64,000 bases of DNA, from NCBI GenBank assembly GCA_964019425.1, contig OZ025857.1:558001-622000 (forward strand), in the 5' to 3' direction. Positions 43,028 through 53,534 of the stretch are shown here, one piece after another. How positions within the stretch are numbered: position 1 is the first letter of the stretch; each line of letters starts with the position of its first letter. This DNA comes from Flectonema sp. DT1601 (lineage: Eukaryota > Euglenozoa > Diplonemea > Diplonemida > Diplonemidae). The translations under genes and the position numbers were made by a program. Below the pieces are notes generated by a model that worked only from the letters and a program-made list of their open reading frames with translations, had not been told where the DNA came from and searched no databases.

Positions 43028-44568
43028 ATGCCTGTGATATGGGGAATAATGTCCTTCCCAACCGTGATTGAAATCACCGCTGGAGCGATGATGGGGAAAA
43101 TAGGATCCGCTGGACTGTATGGACTGCCAGGGTCGAGGTATCTGTCAGACAGGTTGATTGCGGGTTTGGATTTCTTGAGAATACCAAAAAGGGAAGAAGT
43201 CAAGGGAGTGAAGGAAGTAAAAAAGGGAAGTGTTGCTGTGTGCTGTGACAAGGTCCCAAGAGGTATGTCGCTACAACTTCCATGTGCTGGAGACTTTGCG
43301 ATGCTTTGCAATATGATGGCGGTTGTCGTAGTCATGTCGCTTTTTCGGATATTGTGGGGAGCTGTGGCTTTTTTTAATCCACCAGAAAATCAAGTAGTTT
43401 CTCCAACATTTTCTCCATCTGACTTTGCAGCGATATGTCTGGTGGGAGTCTCCTTGTTTTCACTTCTAATCCTTCAAAAGGGATACGGCAACACTGATGC
43501 CAGTGGTGCCTTGGGAACCTATTCCGCAATCTTTGCTGGGATAACATCATTTGGTATTATTATCACAGAAGAAGTTAATATTTGTAATTTTCGGTTGTTG
43601 GGAAGTTGGAACGAACTGGCTGCAGTACAAACTGCAATGGAAGAGCGCACACAGAACGCATTCTGGTCGGGAGTGCTCCTAACAGCGACTGTGTATCAAT
43701 GTTTTGCAGCCCTTGTTTGTATTGTTGCTACTTATGGACTCTGCTCTCCAACTTGGAGATGGGTATGCGGACATTATCAAATGGCAGATCGCTTTGAAAA
43801 TCGCCTTCGCGAAGCAGAGGCCAAGCGCCGAGAAACGTTCCTAAACTATAAAATGAATCAGGTACAGGCTGGAGGGATGGGTATGTCAAAAGGTGAGAAC
43901 TTTCCATTCTTCATCGACTACATGAGCCAGTACTGGGCAAAGGTTTACATTTGGATGTCTAATATCTCGATGTTTATTCCCTTCGTACTCTCTGCGACAT
44001 TCTTCCCACCTCTGGCAGGAAGAGATGACATAGACATGTGGAGACAATTATTACTACTGACAGCAGTCTGTATGAGGATCACATTATTTAGACCTTTCTT
44101 ACAAACTTTCCTGTACAGAGATACGAGTGAGCAAACAAAGAACTTAAAAGCAAAACAATTTGAAGAAGTCTTTGGTCGTCTTCACTCCCAAGCAGTAATC
44201 CTTCTGTGTCGTACGGGTATCATTCTACTCGGCCCTGTAGCTACTCAACTCGGACTGTTAGTTCTGTACAATAGAGTGGAACACAATAATGGGTTAACTC
44301 AACTCTTATTTCAGGACAGGTTGTCAATCCAGTTACCTGAAAGACTTGCTGCATTTGAATATAAAGAAACACAAGGTATGTTCTTCTGTTTGTAAGTAAT
44401 TAAAAAAATTAATAAAACAAAACAAAACACAAAACAGATATATACCCCGTTGAGTTCTGGAAGCAACTGATTCTTGTAGTGGTGTTCTGGGTTTCATGCA
44501 GTGAAGCTGCATTTGTATTTGGATATTGTTGTTATCGGTGGGTGTCCAGGCTGTTTAAATTTGTCTAA
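43028..44568 (+). CDS. TMEM161 family membrane protein, two exons
   Basis: The exons are 43028-44375 and 44438-44568. The 62-bp phase-1 intron starts GTATGT and ends AACAG. The 492-residue product has about eight hydrophobic segments, close to the 480-490 residues of animal TMEM161A/B. Matching landmarks are an R-I-P-K-R-E-E-V-K-G-V block near 57-70 (compare the family's H-P-S-E-E-E-L), a D-A-L-type hydrophobic start after a Pro near 90, then L-L-L-T-A-V-C-M-R-I-T-L-F-R-P-F-L-Q-T at about 343-361 (family L-x5-R-L-x3-R-P-x-L-Q-x-Y-L). The second exon carries the last span (F-W-K-Q-L-I-L-V-V-V-F-W). The family's role is poorly known; the mouse proteins are linked to heart rhythm and stress. Without splicing the protein would lose its last span. 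Confidence 0.75.
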
Positions 44569-44800
44569 CTGCCAAACATGTTGTGGACTTCCATCAAAAT
44601 AGTTGGTTCTGATCAAGTTTGCCTCTTCAGGGTACTCAAAAAAAAAGACGACTCTCCTGCCTGAGTTATATAGCCCTGAAGAAATTATAAAAAAAAAGAA
44701 AAACAGAAAAAACTCAGAAGGGAAAAAAAAAAACGTCGTCGCATAGATTTTAGTTAGATGTTTACTGTCTATCTGTTTTTTGATAACTTCATTTAATTAT
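44569..44800. other. 3' UTR and spacer
   Basis: A-rich spacer after TMEM161. Nothing is recognised before the retroelement fragment. Confidence 0.4.
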
Positions 44801-45945
44801 AGAAAAAAAGGAACACAAACAATGGAATCCAGCCGAGGGGTTTTGGATCAGTCATTTCAAACCGCATTATATTATTCTGGGAAAGAGGAAAGTTCAAAAT
44901 AACAAAAAAGCATCTATACGAACGAAAGTCCCGACGGAAAAGATAAAGAGAAGAAGACGGAAAAAGAATGCTGCAGTAAACGATGGCCGGGTAATCATCA
45001 CAGATGTCGGACCGAACCCGAGTTTCGCCTATTCTATATGGCTTAAGGAAACGACTGCAGCATCTATGTAATCTTGAAGCAATTAATGTGGAAGTTATTA
45101 AAGACTGGTCCTTCACAAAAATTTCACGAATGTTTCATTGGATTCGAAGATTTGCGAGCCACGAAGTGAAGAAAATAATAAAATGCAGGCAATCATAAAA
45201 TTAAGAGGGAACGGAAGAAGAAGCGGTTGGAGGATTGCCACTGGTTCTGTACGAAGATGCTTCACCCTTATGTAAAGAAAATAGACTTTAACGTGGTATT
45301 CATAAGAAGTTACTGCCATCCGGCTTACCGACCAAAACATCCTATGGCCTCAGTAGGACGTTAGGATCGAAAGTATTTAACACGAACACGATCGAACTAG
45401 AACAGGCACTTCCACTGAAGAAGAGAATTATAATACCAAACATGTTGCAGGACATTATTCTTCTTTGAAATGTAGCACTCAATTGAGGGAAGTGTCAAAG
45501 TTAGGAATACTTTACCGTATTCACTGTTCACAACATGAGATAACACAAGAACTTCATGAAGCAGCTGATGGATTTACCGACAAGGTCACCAGATATATGT
45601 CAGGCGCATCTAAAAGTGAAAGAGAAGATAACACCAAAACCTTAAATAGATGGCTGAGATTAGAACTCTCGGCACAAATACAATTAAAACCTACCTAACG
45701 ATGCTACTTTGGCAAAATGTGAAAGGTCTAAAGGAACTAAAAAAACATGTGTTCCTCCCTGTAGACAAAGTGAGACATGACTGTGCGGTTATGTGTAAAG
45801 CTTCCTACTGTAAACCATTGAAAAATGAAATGGAAGGTTACGAAAAAGTAGAGAACATACTAAAGAACGGTTTAACCAAAACAAATAAGAAACTCAAATT
45901 TCCAAAAATCACTGGCACAGTGCCGTACTTACTTATATAAAGTGA
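44801..45945 (+). mobile_element. Penelope-like reverse transcriptase fragment, N-terminal part
   Basis: The stretch has coding-like pieces in several frames. The clearest (45650-45940) contains V-F-L-P-V-D-K-V-R-H-D-C-A-V and M-C-K-A-S-Y-C, which resembles the D-K-G and Y motif that precedes the reverse transcriptase core in Penelope-like elements. A more complete relative of the same motif lies at 47.8 kb. The piece is a decayed relic with several interruptions and lacks the catalytic core. Confidence 0.5.
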
Positions 45946-46065
45946 AGCCTCTGTCATTTTTTCAGTTAACCTTCTTGCCTATCTTAGTATTGTAGTAAAG
46001 TTTATTACTTTTCCTACATCGTCGAACTAATACCCGCATTCAGCATAGACCGAAGCTCTTCAAAT

Positions 46066-47567
46066 ATGGATGAACAACCAATCAAAGACTTTCGGCTTCA
46101 GTTAGCAGAGAAAGCTTATGCTGAAACAGAGAAGCGGAGGAAGGAATTGGGGGAGAAGATCGAGAAATGGCAGGAAAGGCTGGTGGATGTCAAGTTCGGA
46201 GATATCTCTGAAGACAAGAAGATGTACATCTTGGATCAGCTGAATACTAACATCGCCAAAGCTGAGAATGAGAAAGCACAACTTAGTGATCAATTGACGG
46301 CGAATCTGACTGTAATTGGCAATGAGGTATGCTTTTTGCTTTTTTTACCCATTACGGACGGGGGTAAAAACCGGTTTTTTGACCTTTTTTGAAAAAAGAG
46401 CAAAAGGGGAAAAAGTTTCAGGGAAAACCTGTCTGTACAGGTCTGACCATTTGTATTGGTCACAGTACAGCCCTTTGGATTGATTGTTTTCTTACGTGAC
46501 AGCAGTCAAAGTTCTCTTCATAACCTCTTCATAACTTCAGTAATTTTCCGTGGTCGAAAAAACCTAAGCCAGGCTGGCACTGGTCCTTTGATCTATCCGA
46601 GTTAGGTTTTATATGTCAGGTGTATGACTCTAACAACATTAATAAGATACCGAAAAGGCATTTCATTAAAGATGGCTCCAAAATCATGGAAAAAACCATA
46701 GACTTTGGGCACAAGACCAATGGAAACAAGGCATGCTTTAATGCCTCTCAAAAGATCAAACATTATCAGATTGATTCAAAAAAGAACAAGGACCCCTTTA
46801 AGAAAGCTCAAGTTAACCCGAGTATTTCATGGAAGGGTACATTTTTCAAGAATGGGAATAAAAAGGTTACGGATAATTCCATACAGATAATTCCAAAAAA
46901 CACTAATACAAACTATCCCGAGCGAGCTATTATGATGACCTTTTATGAAGATACACAGATTATCGATGATGGGAAGATGGGTCGGCTTGTTGCCTTAGGT
47001 CGTCAGCTTGTCCTGTCAAACACCAGACGAGATGTGGATTTAAACCGCATTGTAGACTTACATGGGGTGATCACAGCCTTTCGACAGAAGCTTGAGCTAT
47101 CTGATGAGATCCCTTTGATTGTCTGTGTTGATGAACTTATTAAATTGCGTGAACATCACATTATGGAGCTTCGGAAACAAAGTGTGGATGAATCAAATCT
47201 CAAGAGTCGTGCAACAGATCGATGCAAAGCGCTGAGAACTGCCTGATGGCCTATCAGGACAGATGCACCAATAACAAGTTACCCGAGATACGATTTGTCT
47301 GGACGTCACTCACCGAGTTGTTTGATAACGAAGTGACCGAGTCTGTAGGTAGTTGTCGTAAAATCGTTCACATACCATTAACAAACCTAACTCATGAAAA
47401 TGCCCTGAATCTATTGAGTGACGAGCTTAAAGGGGCAGGTGATCTGGTAACTGAGTGGTCATTGAATATGTGTGCTGGTAATCCCCGTGCGATTGTGAGT
47501 CTCCCCGAAGTGATTAATGACGCAAAGTGTTTTGGTACAGCTGGTCTTGCTTGCACGCATAGCTAGT
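46066..47567 (+). pseudogene. RHS/Crinkler-type NTPase gene, fragmentary
   Basis: The first piece (46066-46330) starts M-D-E-Q-P-I-K-D-F-R and forms a charged coiled coil. It reaches a GTATGC that looks like an intron donor. Later pieces (about 46620-47567) hold I-P-L-I-V-C-V-D-E-L, a Walker B motif, and C-A-G-N-P-R-A-I, a G-x-P-R motif seen near the end of the NTPase in RHS and Crinkler-type proteins. A long Lys/Asn-rich part sits before it. The P-loop was not found here, and the gene appears broken. It lies between two Penelope-like fragments. RHS proteins are a multigene family in trypanosomes, where mobile elements often insert. Confidence 0.5.
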
Positions 47568-47699
47568 GGACTTTATAGAGCATGCATGTTTCAAACGCTT
47601 CACATTTCATTTGTTGAGGACCACCTCGCTGCAGTTCTCACAAAGCCGCTCAACAGTGCCACACCACAGCAAGTTTACTAATCTTGCGATTTTTCTAAA

Positions 47700-48450
47700 A
47701 ACTACCCTGAGAGGTTACATCAGTAATATGCCACCATTACAAAACAATAATGAACTACAAACGGTACAAAAAGAGATTACTAAAATCAAAGAACACATGG
47801 ATTTTCTCCAGATTGACAAGACAACACACGACCTAGCTCTGTGTTGTAGACATTTGTACCAACAAACCCTCAACAACCAAATCAACGGTTGTAATGTCTA
47901 CAAAGAATACAACATTGAAGAGACCAAAGAGGAAATGATTAGGTTAGAAAAACTTAACAAAAAACACGGCTTCAGACACGCAAACAACTTACCATATCTT
48001 TATGGTAGTCCGAAGTTTCACAAGAAACCGATGAAGTTTCGTTTCATAGCTGGTTCTTCCTCAAAAACAAACTTCGATATTCAAAAGGAAGGTGACAACT
48101 GTTTGTTTAGAGGCAAACCTCTCACTACAACCGCCAAGATGTCAAAAGAACTGTCAGGCATCTTAAAAAAAATGCGTTCGTTTAGAATTAAAACGATAGA
48201 AAAAGAGGAAGAAAGGAAAACCGGAATACAGAAATATTTCATAGTTGACAATGTTGATGAGGTAGCTAAGTATATTAAAGCTAACTACACTTGTCTCAGC
48301 TATAGAAATGTTAAGTCCTTTGACTTTAGTGACATGTACACTAATTTACCGCACAAGGAAATACTTGAGGAAATTAGTACTATCCTGAATCAGTACATGT
48401 CCAATGATGAGACCCTAACCCGAAACGAACTCAACACTCATGGTTTCGCA
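47700..48450 (+). mobile_element. Penelope-like reverse transcriptase fragment, first RT motifs
   Basis: The frame (within 47566-48621) contains F-L-Q-I-D-K-T-T-H-D-L-A-L-C-C, then L-P-Y-L-Y-G-S-P-K-F-H-K-K-P-M-K-F-R-F-I-, and D-F-S-D-M-Y-T-N-L-P-H. These are the first motifs of a Penelope-like reverse transcriptase, the last holding the first catalytic Asp. The similarity stops near 48450, before the Y-x-D-D motif and before any GIY-YIG nuclease. It is a truncated copy, and the frame continues into unrelated DNA. Confidence 0.72.
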
Positions 48451-49019
48451 TTTTCAAATAACGAAGATGCAAAAGACAGATATTGCGGCAAGAAGGGATC
48501 GGCGCAGAGACATCCAACAAAGCCCCGAGTGAGTGACACAGTTGACGTCGCCGGTGCACAGACAGAAGGGAAGCGGGTCGAAGTCCCCGACTATATCTCG
48601 AAGGACAGTCCGACATGTTGATGAATTCACAGGTGATCTGTCAGTGACCTGACTTCTTGAAGCAGCAGCTTCCTCCTCACCCTCCGTCACATCGCTGCAA
48701 CATGATACTTCCTCTAGTGCCCGTCATGCTCGTGGGCTGAAGCTAACAACCGTTGTGTTCGCTGTCATCCTGTACCCCTCAAGGGATGGGGAGGTTATTC
48801 AGTGTGTTGTTGTTGATAGTTCTTAGTCAACTAACGGAACCATTGGAGTGAGGGCTGCCCTACTGATAACGTACAACATATTCCAGAGGCACACGGACTT
48901 CCAAAGGCTACCACATCAACGCAGGACCACCAACCCTCTTCAGATTGGCAATAACAAGCACAACAGGAAGCGCTACAGGGGCTGAAAGTACCACTCCGTC
49001 CTCACAGGGAAGACCTCTA
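48451..49019. other. Accessory spacer, nothing recognised
   Basis: GC content is higher than in host spacers and homopolymers are rare, so this may be the remains of a coding element. No frame or motif supports a call. Confidence 0.4.
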
Positions 49020-49023
49020 GACA

Positions 49024-49317
49024 GCAAGGCCTAATGCTAATCTGCCATCCGCATCCAAGGATTGGTCCTCTGTCTATCTTGTACAGAAAGAAGCACAGCT
49101 TCGAGCCGAATTTCGAAAGCTGAGCACGTGGGATGTTCAAGAGAAGGCCAGTAGCCTAAGCATCGAAGATGGGGGAATTAACAAGCCGGGTCTGGTGGAG
49201 CATATTATTAAGGTTCAAATCAGGCCGATAAAAATAAAAATTGGGTTCCCATTTCATTCCCCACTCAACTCAGAGGGAAACCCTGGTTATGGATTGCTCA
49301 ATGCACGGAATTACTTG
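49024..49317 (+). CDS. Possible 5' coding segment with a SAP-like helix pair
   Basis: An open frame without ATG holds L-V-Q-K-E-A-Q-L-R-A-E-F-R-K-L and then S-T-W-D-V-Q-E-K-A-S-S-L-S-I, G-G-I-N-K-P-G-L-V-E-H-I-I. The spacing of Leu, Gly and Leu resembles a SAP-type DNA-binding helix pair (about 49117-49212). It lies just upstream of the RHS-type gene, in another frame, and a CCCCCCTCAG acceptor-like site at 49361-49370 lies between. It could be an earlier exon of that gene, but I did not find a GTATG donor. Confidence 0.3.
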
Positions 49318-49368
49318 TAATTTTTGTGAGCCCTCCTAACACACCCCTTGTTTTCACCCCCCTCAGGT

Positions 49369-51084
49369 ACCACACGGTCCACACTTTTTGAGATTTTTCA
49401 AAGACTTGCTTTAAAGTGCCGAAGAACTGTTTCTTTGGATCGACTTCAGGGACGTCTCTTTGTAAATCGGGTAGGGACTTCTGATAGGAAGTCCAAACTG
49501 ATTGTTTATTCTGACTCAAAATTAATACAGAAAACATACAACGAAAGCGAACGCGAGGACGGTCTTAAACGGCAGAAGCTTGAACGTAGAATCGCTAAGA
49601 TGCAAGCCCTCTTGAAAGCCATGGGCAAGCATGAGGGAACAGATAAAATTACTAACTTGGCGGTCGAAGATAATTCTGTTGAAACTTGGAAGGAGGCTCG
49701 ACTTATACTAGAACGCGATTGTTATGTCAATGCTTTAAAAAAGATTGCAAGCGATTTGGAAGCGCGGAGTTGTGCGGAGGAGCCAGTTTTCAAAATCACA
49801 GGCACCCCAGGCATCGGCAAAACGACTTTCCGCTTTTGGATACTGTTGCAGTGGGTGAAGGAGAACAATGAATTCCTGAAATATTTTGAAACCATCCTCT
49901 TCTCTGATGGCGATGCCCACGTTTACGAGATTACAAGGAAAGGTGTTAATTTTGATATCAGTGTTGCAGTTTATGATGGGTCTGTATTTAATAGAAATAA
50001 AGAGAGAACGATCGGTGTGTTCGAAATGCCGGAGAAATTACCCGTGATTGACAAGGAACTCAATGGAATGGAAGTACTCATTCTTACTGGTTCACCCTCA
50101 CGATTCCAGCGGGGGTGTGAAATCTTGAAGGATAGTGGTTATTCTGTGTGCTTACCTCTTTGGACACGAGCCGAAATAGCAAATCTCCCTGTTGATATCT
50201 TTCAACTGAAGGCAACCAATGATGCTGAGCAACAGGAAGAGTTAGATAACAAGTTCGAGCAGTTCGGCGGAGTACTCCGATTTCTGGTGAAACCACTTGC
50301 GACGGCTGAAACTTTAGTGTCTGAAGCTCTGGAGAGCGTGACAATCGACTTTGTAAAGCATGTACTAAGTGGAATACCTCCACAGGTAGGCAACAAGTTT
50401 GTTCATCGACTGGTTGCACTTGATGGAAAATGTAAGCATAAAGTCAAGGGATTCATTAGTCAATTTGTCTTTGACAAATGCATGCGATATCTTGCAGACC
50501 AGGAACAACAAACGGTGGCAACCTATGTCAAGGGTATCTCACAGGGGGCAAAGGGATGCTTCTTTGAGGCGATGTTCTACCGTGACATTGTTGCAAAATC
50601 TGACATGAAACTGATGTATGTTATAAAAGAGCAAGTCCAAGAACTATCTATTTCAATTGATTTCAGCTACACCTTCGATGATGTACCAACCAACGACATC
50701 CTGTATAGACCAACAAAAGGAAACTTCCATGGATTGGACTTCTTCTGTTTGAAAGAAGTGAATGGAGAGTTCAGCTGTGGCAAGCAGATTGCCGACTTAT
50801 TCATGCTTCAGACAACTGTTTCCGATGATGCTCATGACTCGTTAAACTTCAATAATAAGGACATCTGTAATCTTATGAAAGATATCCGTCAAAGGAATAA
50901 AAAAGAAGGATACGTTGTAAGGAAGCGCATTCTCATCTACGTTCTTCCGTATGAAAAAGACAGTTTCGACGTTCCTGAATTGAATAACGCTCGAGATACT
51001 AATGATTTTGTTTGCAAAGGATGGACTGCACCTAGCGTCGAAGGATTTGAACGCCCACACCCCAGAAAAAGTAACAGTAGCTGA
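49369..51084 (+). CDS. RHS/Crinkler-type P-loop NTPase with C-terminal nuclease-like domain
   Basis: The frame is open from 49348 to the stop at 51084. The first ATG in it is 49600, so either the protein starts there (494 residues) or an upstream exon joins at the AG near 49370. In frame coordinates counted from 49348, residues about 60-100 form a charged coil. The P-loop I-T-G-T-P-G-I-G-K-T-T lies at about 148-158. L-P-L-W-T-R-A-E-I near 268-277 is a signature of RHS and Crinkler NTPases. After residue 400 comes G-C-F-F-E-A-M-F-Y, P-T-K-G-N-F-H-G-L-D-F-F and I-A-D-L-F-M-L-Q-T-T-V, the order of a restriction-nuclease-like domain found at the end of these proteins, with Asp and Gln at expected places. 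Trypanosome RHS proteins are nuclear and linked to transcription; Crinklers act in host nuclei. The exact role here is unknown. Confidence 0.72.
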   Translation, partial: TTRSTLFEIFQRLALKCRRTVSLDRLQGRLFVNRVGTSDRKSKLIVYSDSKLIQKTYNESEREDGLKRQKLERRIAKMQALLKAMGKHEGTDKITNLAVEDNSVETWKEARLILERDCYVNALKKIASDLEARSCAEEPVFKITGTPGIGKTTFRFWILLQWVKENNEFLKYFETILFSDGDAHVYEITRKGVNFDISVAVYDGSVFNRNKERTIGVFEMPEKLPVIDKELNGMEVLILTGSPSRFQRGCEILKDSGYSVCLPLWTRAEIANLPVDIFQLKATNDAEQQEELDNKFEQFGGVLRFLVKPLATAETLVSEALESVTIDFVKHVLSGIPPQVGNKFVHRLVALDGKCKHKVKGFISQFVFDKCMRYLADQEQQTVATYVKGISQGAKGCFFEAMFYRDIVAKSDMKLMYVIKEQVQELSISIDFSYTFDDVPTNDILYRPTKGNFHGLDFFCLKEVNGEFSCGKQIADLFMLQTTVSDDAHDSLNFNNKDICNLMKDIRQRNKKEGYVVRKRILIYVLPYEKDSFDVPELNNARDTNDFVCKGWTAPSVEGFERPHPRKSNSS

Positions 51085-51850
51085 ACCATTTAAGAACGCA
51101 ATTTGTTTGGTCATCATTATGTGTGTCAACGTTGTACCAACAAATACTGTCTCTCTATGTTCTTTAAAGAAATCCATTTCTATGTTGAATTGACCAGCCC
51201 TGAAAGAAAGGAAGTCCCAATAGATTTTAATGAGGTAACCCGGTCTTCACTGAGTACCAGAATATTTTCCTCCATGATTGATTTTTTCAGCCAGTTTTCG
51301 TGGTGAAGTTTTGAGTTTGATGCAGTCATTCCTGTTATTGATGGTTATTGTCAGCAGTTTTTTTTCTTTTTTCTCAAGTTCTGGATTATTGGAATTCTTA
51401 CTTATTAGTACAAGAGAAAGTATGTAGTCATTTTGAATGATCAGATGTTTCATGTAATGCATGTGTTAACTCATACTTCTTTCGACAGACTCGGTTATGT
51501 GATGATGGGGGGCAAATTCTGACTGACGGGTTATGTTGTCATTATCACCCAATCGACTTGAAGTCATATCATAGCCAAGTACACATGTTCTTTCAACTTC
51601 CTGCAACTTTAACTTTCAGCGATTATCCAGCGATACACATAAGAAAAAATGGCATGTTCTGAATAGTCGCTGAATAACCGCCGAATGATCACTGAATGAT
51701 CGCTGAAAGTCGTTGATCGCTGACCGCTGGATATGTTATAAGAAAATGTCCGGTACAGTGGGCATAAGTTATCCGGCCACCGTGGATGTTTGGTTTCATT
51801 GCATATTAATAATTATTGCCACTTATTGGAACATTGCAGTGCGGTACCGG
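51085..51850. other. Spacer with inverted CAGCGAT/ATCGCTG motifs
   Basis: Short overlapping frames just after the RHS-type gene do not continue its motifs. At 51617-51735 the words TTTCAGCGAT, CCAGCGAT, GAATGATC and ATCGCTGAAAG recur in both senses, which could be a small foldback element. Nothing else is supported. Confidence 0.4.
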
Positions 51851-51854
51851 ATAC

Positions 51855-52160
51855 GTCTGTGAGATGTTGCAGAGCAGTAACGGTGCTTAACCAGAATGTG
51901 TTGCAAAGATGGCACCAGCTAATGATTGTGCAAGCCTTAATTGTCTTCCTGGAACTGACTGTGAGTTTCTGCAGGGCAGTACTAGTTCTTTTTATGAATA
52001 CTGATTGTTCAAGCCTTAATTGCCTTGCTGGAACTGTCTGTGAGTTGCTGCAGGGCAGTACTGGTTCTTTTTATGAATACTGATTGTTCAAGCCTTAATT
52101 GCCTTGCTGGAACTGTCTGCGAGTTGCTGCAGGGCAGTACTGGTTCTTTTTATGAATGTG
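51855..52160. repeat. 79-bp tandem repeat, three good copies and one degenerate
   Basis: Units start at 51924, 52003 and 52082 with GATTGTKCAAGCCTTAATTG and end near TTTTTATGAAT. A diverged partial unit lies at about 51855-51900. The words GAATGTGTTGCAAAGA flank the three good units on both sides. No coding role is evident. Confidence 0.85.
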
Positions 52161-52366
52161 TTGCAAAGACGTTGTTTTTTTTTTTTTTTTTTTTAAATTC
52201 CAAGGCAAAGTACATAATCACAACTATATAAAAAAAAAACGGGGGTACTTTAAGATACACTTGTTGAGTTAATGAGGACAACTAAAGAAACATAATTATT
52301 TAATGTACCTGATGATCTGACACATAAAATACAGATTCATTGCAAGTACAAAATAAGGATTTCCTC

Positions 52367-52797
52367 CTTTTCTTTTCTTTTCTTTTCTTTTCTTTTCTTT
52401 TCTTTTCTTTTCTTTTCTTTTCTTTTCTTTTCTTTTCTTTTCTTTTCTTTTCTTTTCTTTTCTTTTCTTTTCTTTTCTTTTCTTTTCTTTTCTTTTCTTT
52501 TCTTTTCTTTTCTTTTCTTTTCTTTTCTTTTCTTTTCTTTTCTTTTCTTTTCTTTTCTTTTCTTTTCTTTTCTTTTCTTTTCTTTTCTTTTCTTTTCTTT
52601 TCTTTTCTTTTCTTTTCTTTTCTTTTCTTTTCTTTTCTTTTCTTTTCTTTTCTTTTCTTTTCTTTTCTTTTCTTTTCTTTTCTTTTCTTTTCTTTTCTTT
52701 TCTTTTCTTTTCTTTTCTTTTCTTTTCTTTTCTTTTCTTTTCTTTTCTTTTCTTTTCTTTTCTTTTCTTTTCTTTTCTTTTCTTTTCTTTTCTTTTC

Positions 52798-52821
<24 letters not shown>
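52367..52821. repeat. (CTTTT)n microsatellite, about 91 units
   Basis: A pure pentanucleotide array of 455 bp with no visible interruption, followed by a run of T to 52839. It gives long false frames on both strands. Such purity suggests recent expansion. The same unit in reverse sense forms the short array at 15.6 kb. Confidence 0.95.
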
Positions 52822-52834
<13 letters not shown>

Positions 52835-52839
52835 TTTTT

Positions 52840-53534
52840 GATCTGATTGCCGTTAGCAGAAGTGCCTTCAACGAAGTGATGTCTAAACTGTGAAAAGTTT
52901 TAGAGAATAAAGACATTTGTTAGTTATTTGAACTGACAGACTTGCCAGTGGCAAAAACAAAATTAAAAAAAAAAATACATGCATCTTAGTCTAACGATGA
53001 GCATCAGCAATGAACACCACCAGAAGAAAAGCCACAAAAAAAAAAAAAAAAAAAAAAAAAAGGAGTTCACAAAAATATCATAAAATAGAGCAACCTCGAC
53101 GTTGCTCATTGCGCAGCAGCTTTTTTATAAAAATATTATAAAAAAAAAAGAATAAACAATGTTATCATTGTTTTTTTATCGATCGACTATGTCGATCAAT
53201 TTCTATTTCCCGTCCTGAGACGCTAAACTGATTGTTTCCTTTCTAAAAAAAAATTTATAAAAAAATTTAAAAAAAAAAAAAAAAAGAGCATCTCTTTTCC
53301 GTCCTGGTCAAGACGCTAAACTGATTGTTTTTTTTTTAAAGGGAAAACCCCTAATTCCACAAAAATAGTTTGCGAAATCGCCAACTCATCACAAAAATTT
53401 TAACCGCTCGAAACAACCCAACATGACGGGAAAATTTTCTGTACTTTCTGTACTTTATTGTACTTTATTGATTTCCTACCATTACCTGGTGAGAGTCGAT
53501 TTTGTGCGGGTTTTCTGACAGACATAAAACTATA
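52840..53534 (+). promoter_or_regulatory. LINE 5' leader region with hairpins and duplicated block
   Basis: The exact 5' end of the LINE is not clear. Three short hairpins lie at 53088-53107 (GAGCAAC...GTTGCTC), about 53157-53173 (ACAATG...CATTGT) and 53181-53197 (GATCGAC...GTCGATC). The block CCGTCCTG, AGACGCTAAACTGATTG occurs twice, near 53212 and 53299. The word CTCGAAACAACCCAACATGA (53407-53426) is shared with the short derivative at 30.8 kb, so it belongs to the element's 5' part. A 31-codon upstream ORF (53423-53518) ends 16 bases before ORF1. Confidence 0.5.

Noticed and set aside
52296-52916. Long frames on both strands rich in Lys/Glu/Arg or Phe/Ser/Leu
   Set aside because: They translate the (CTTTT)n microsatellite and its edges.
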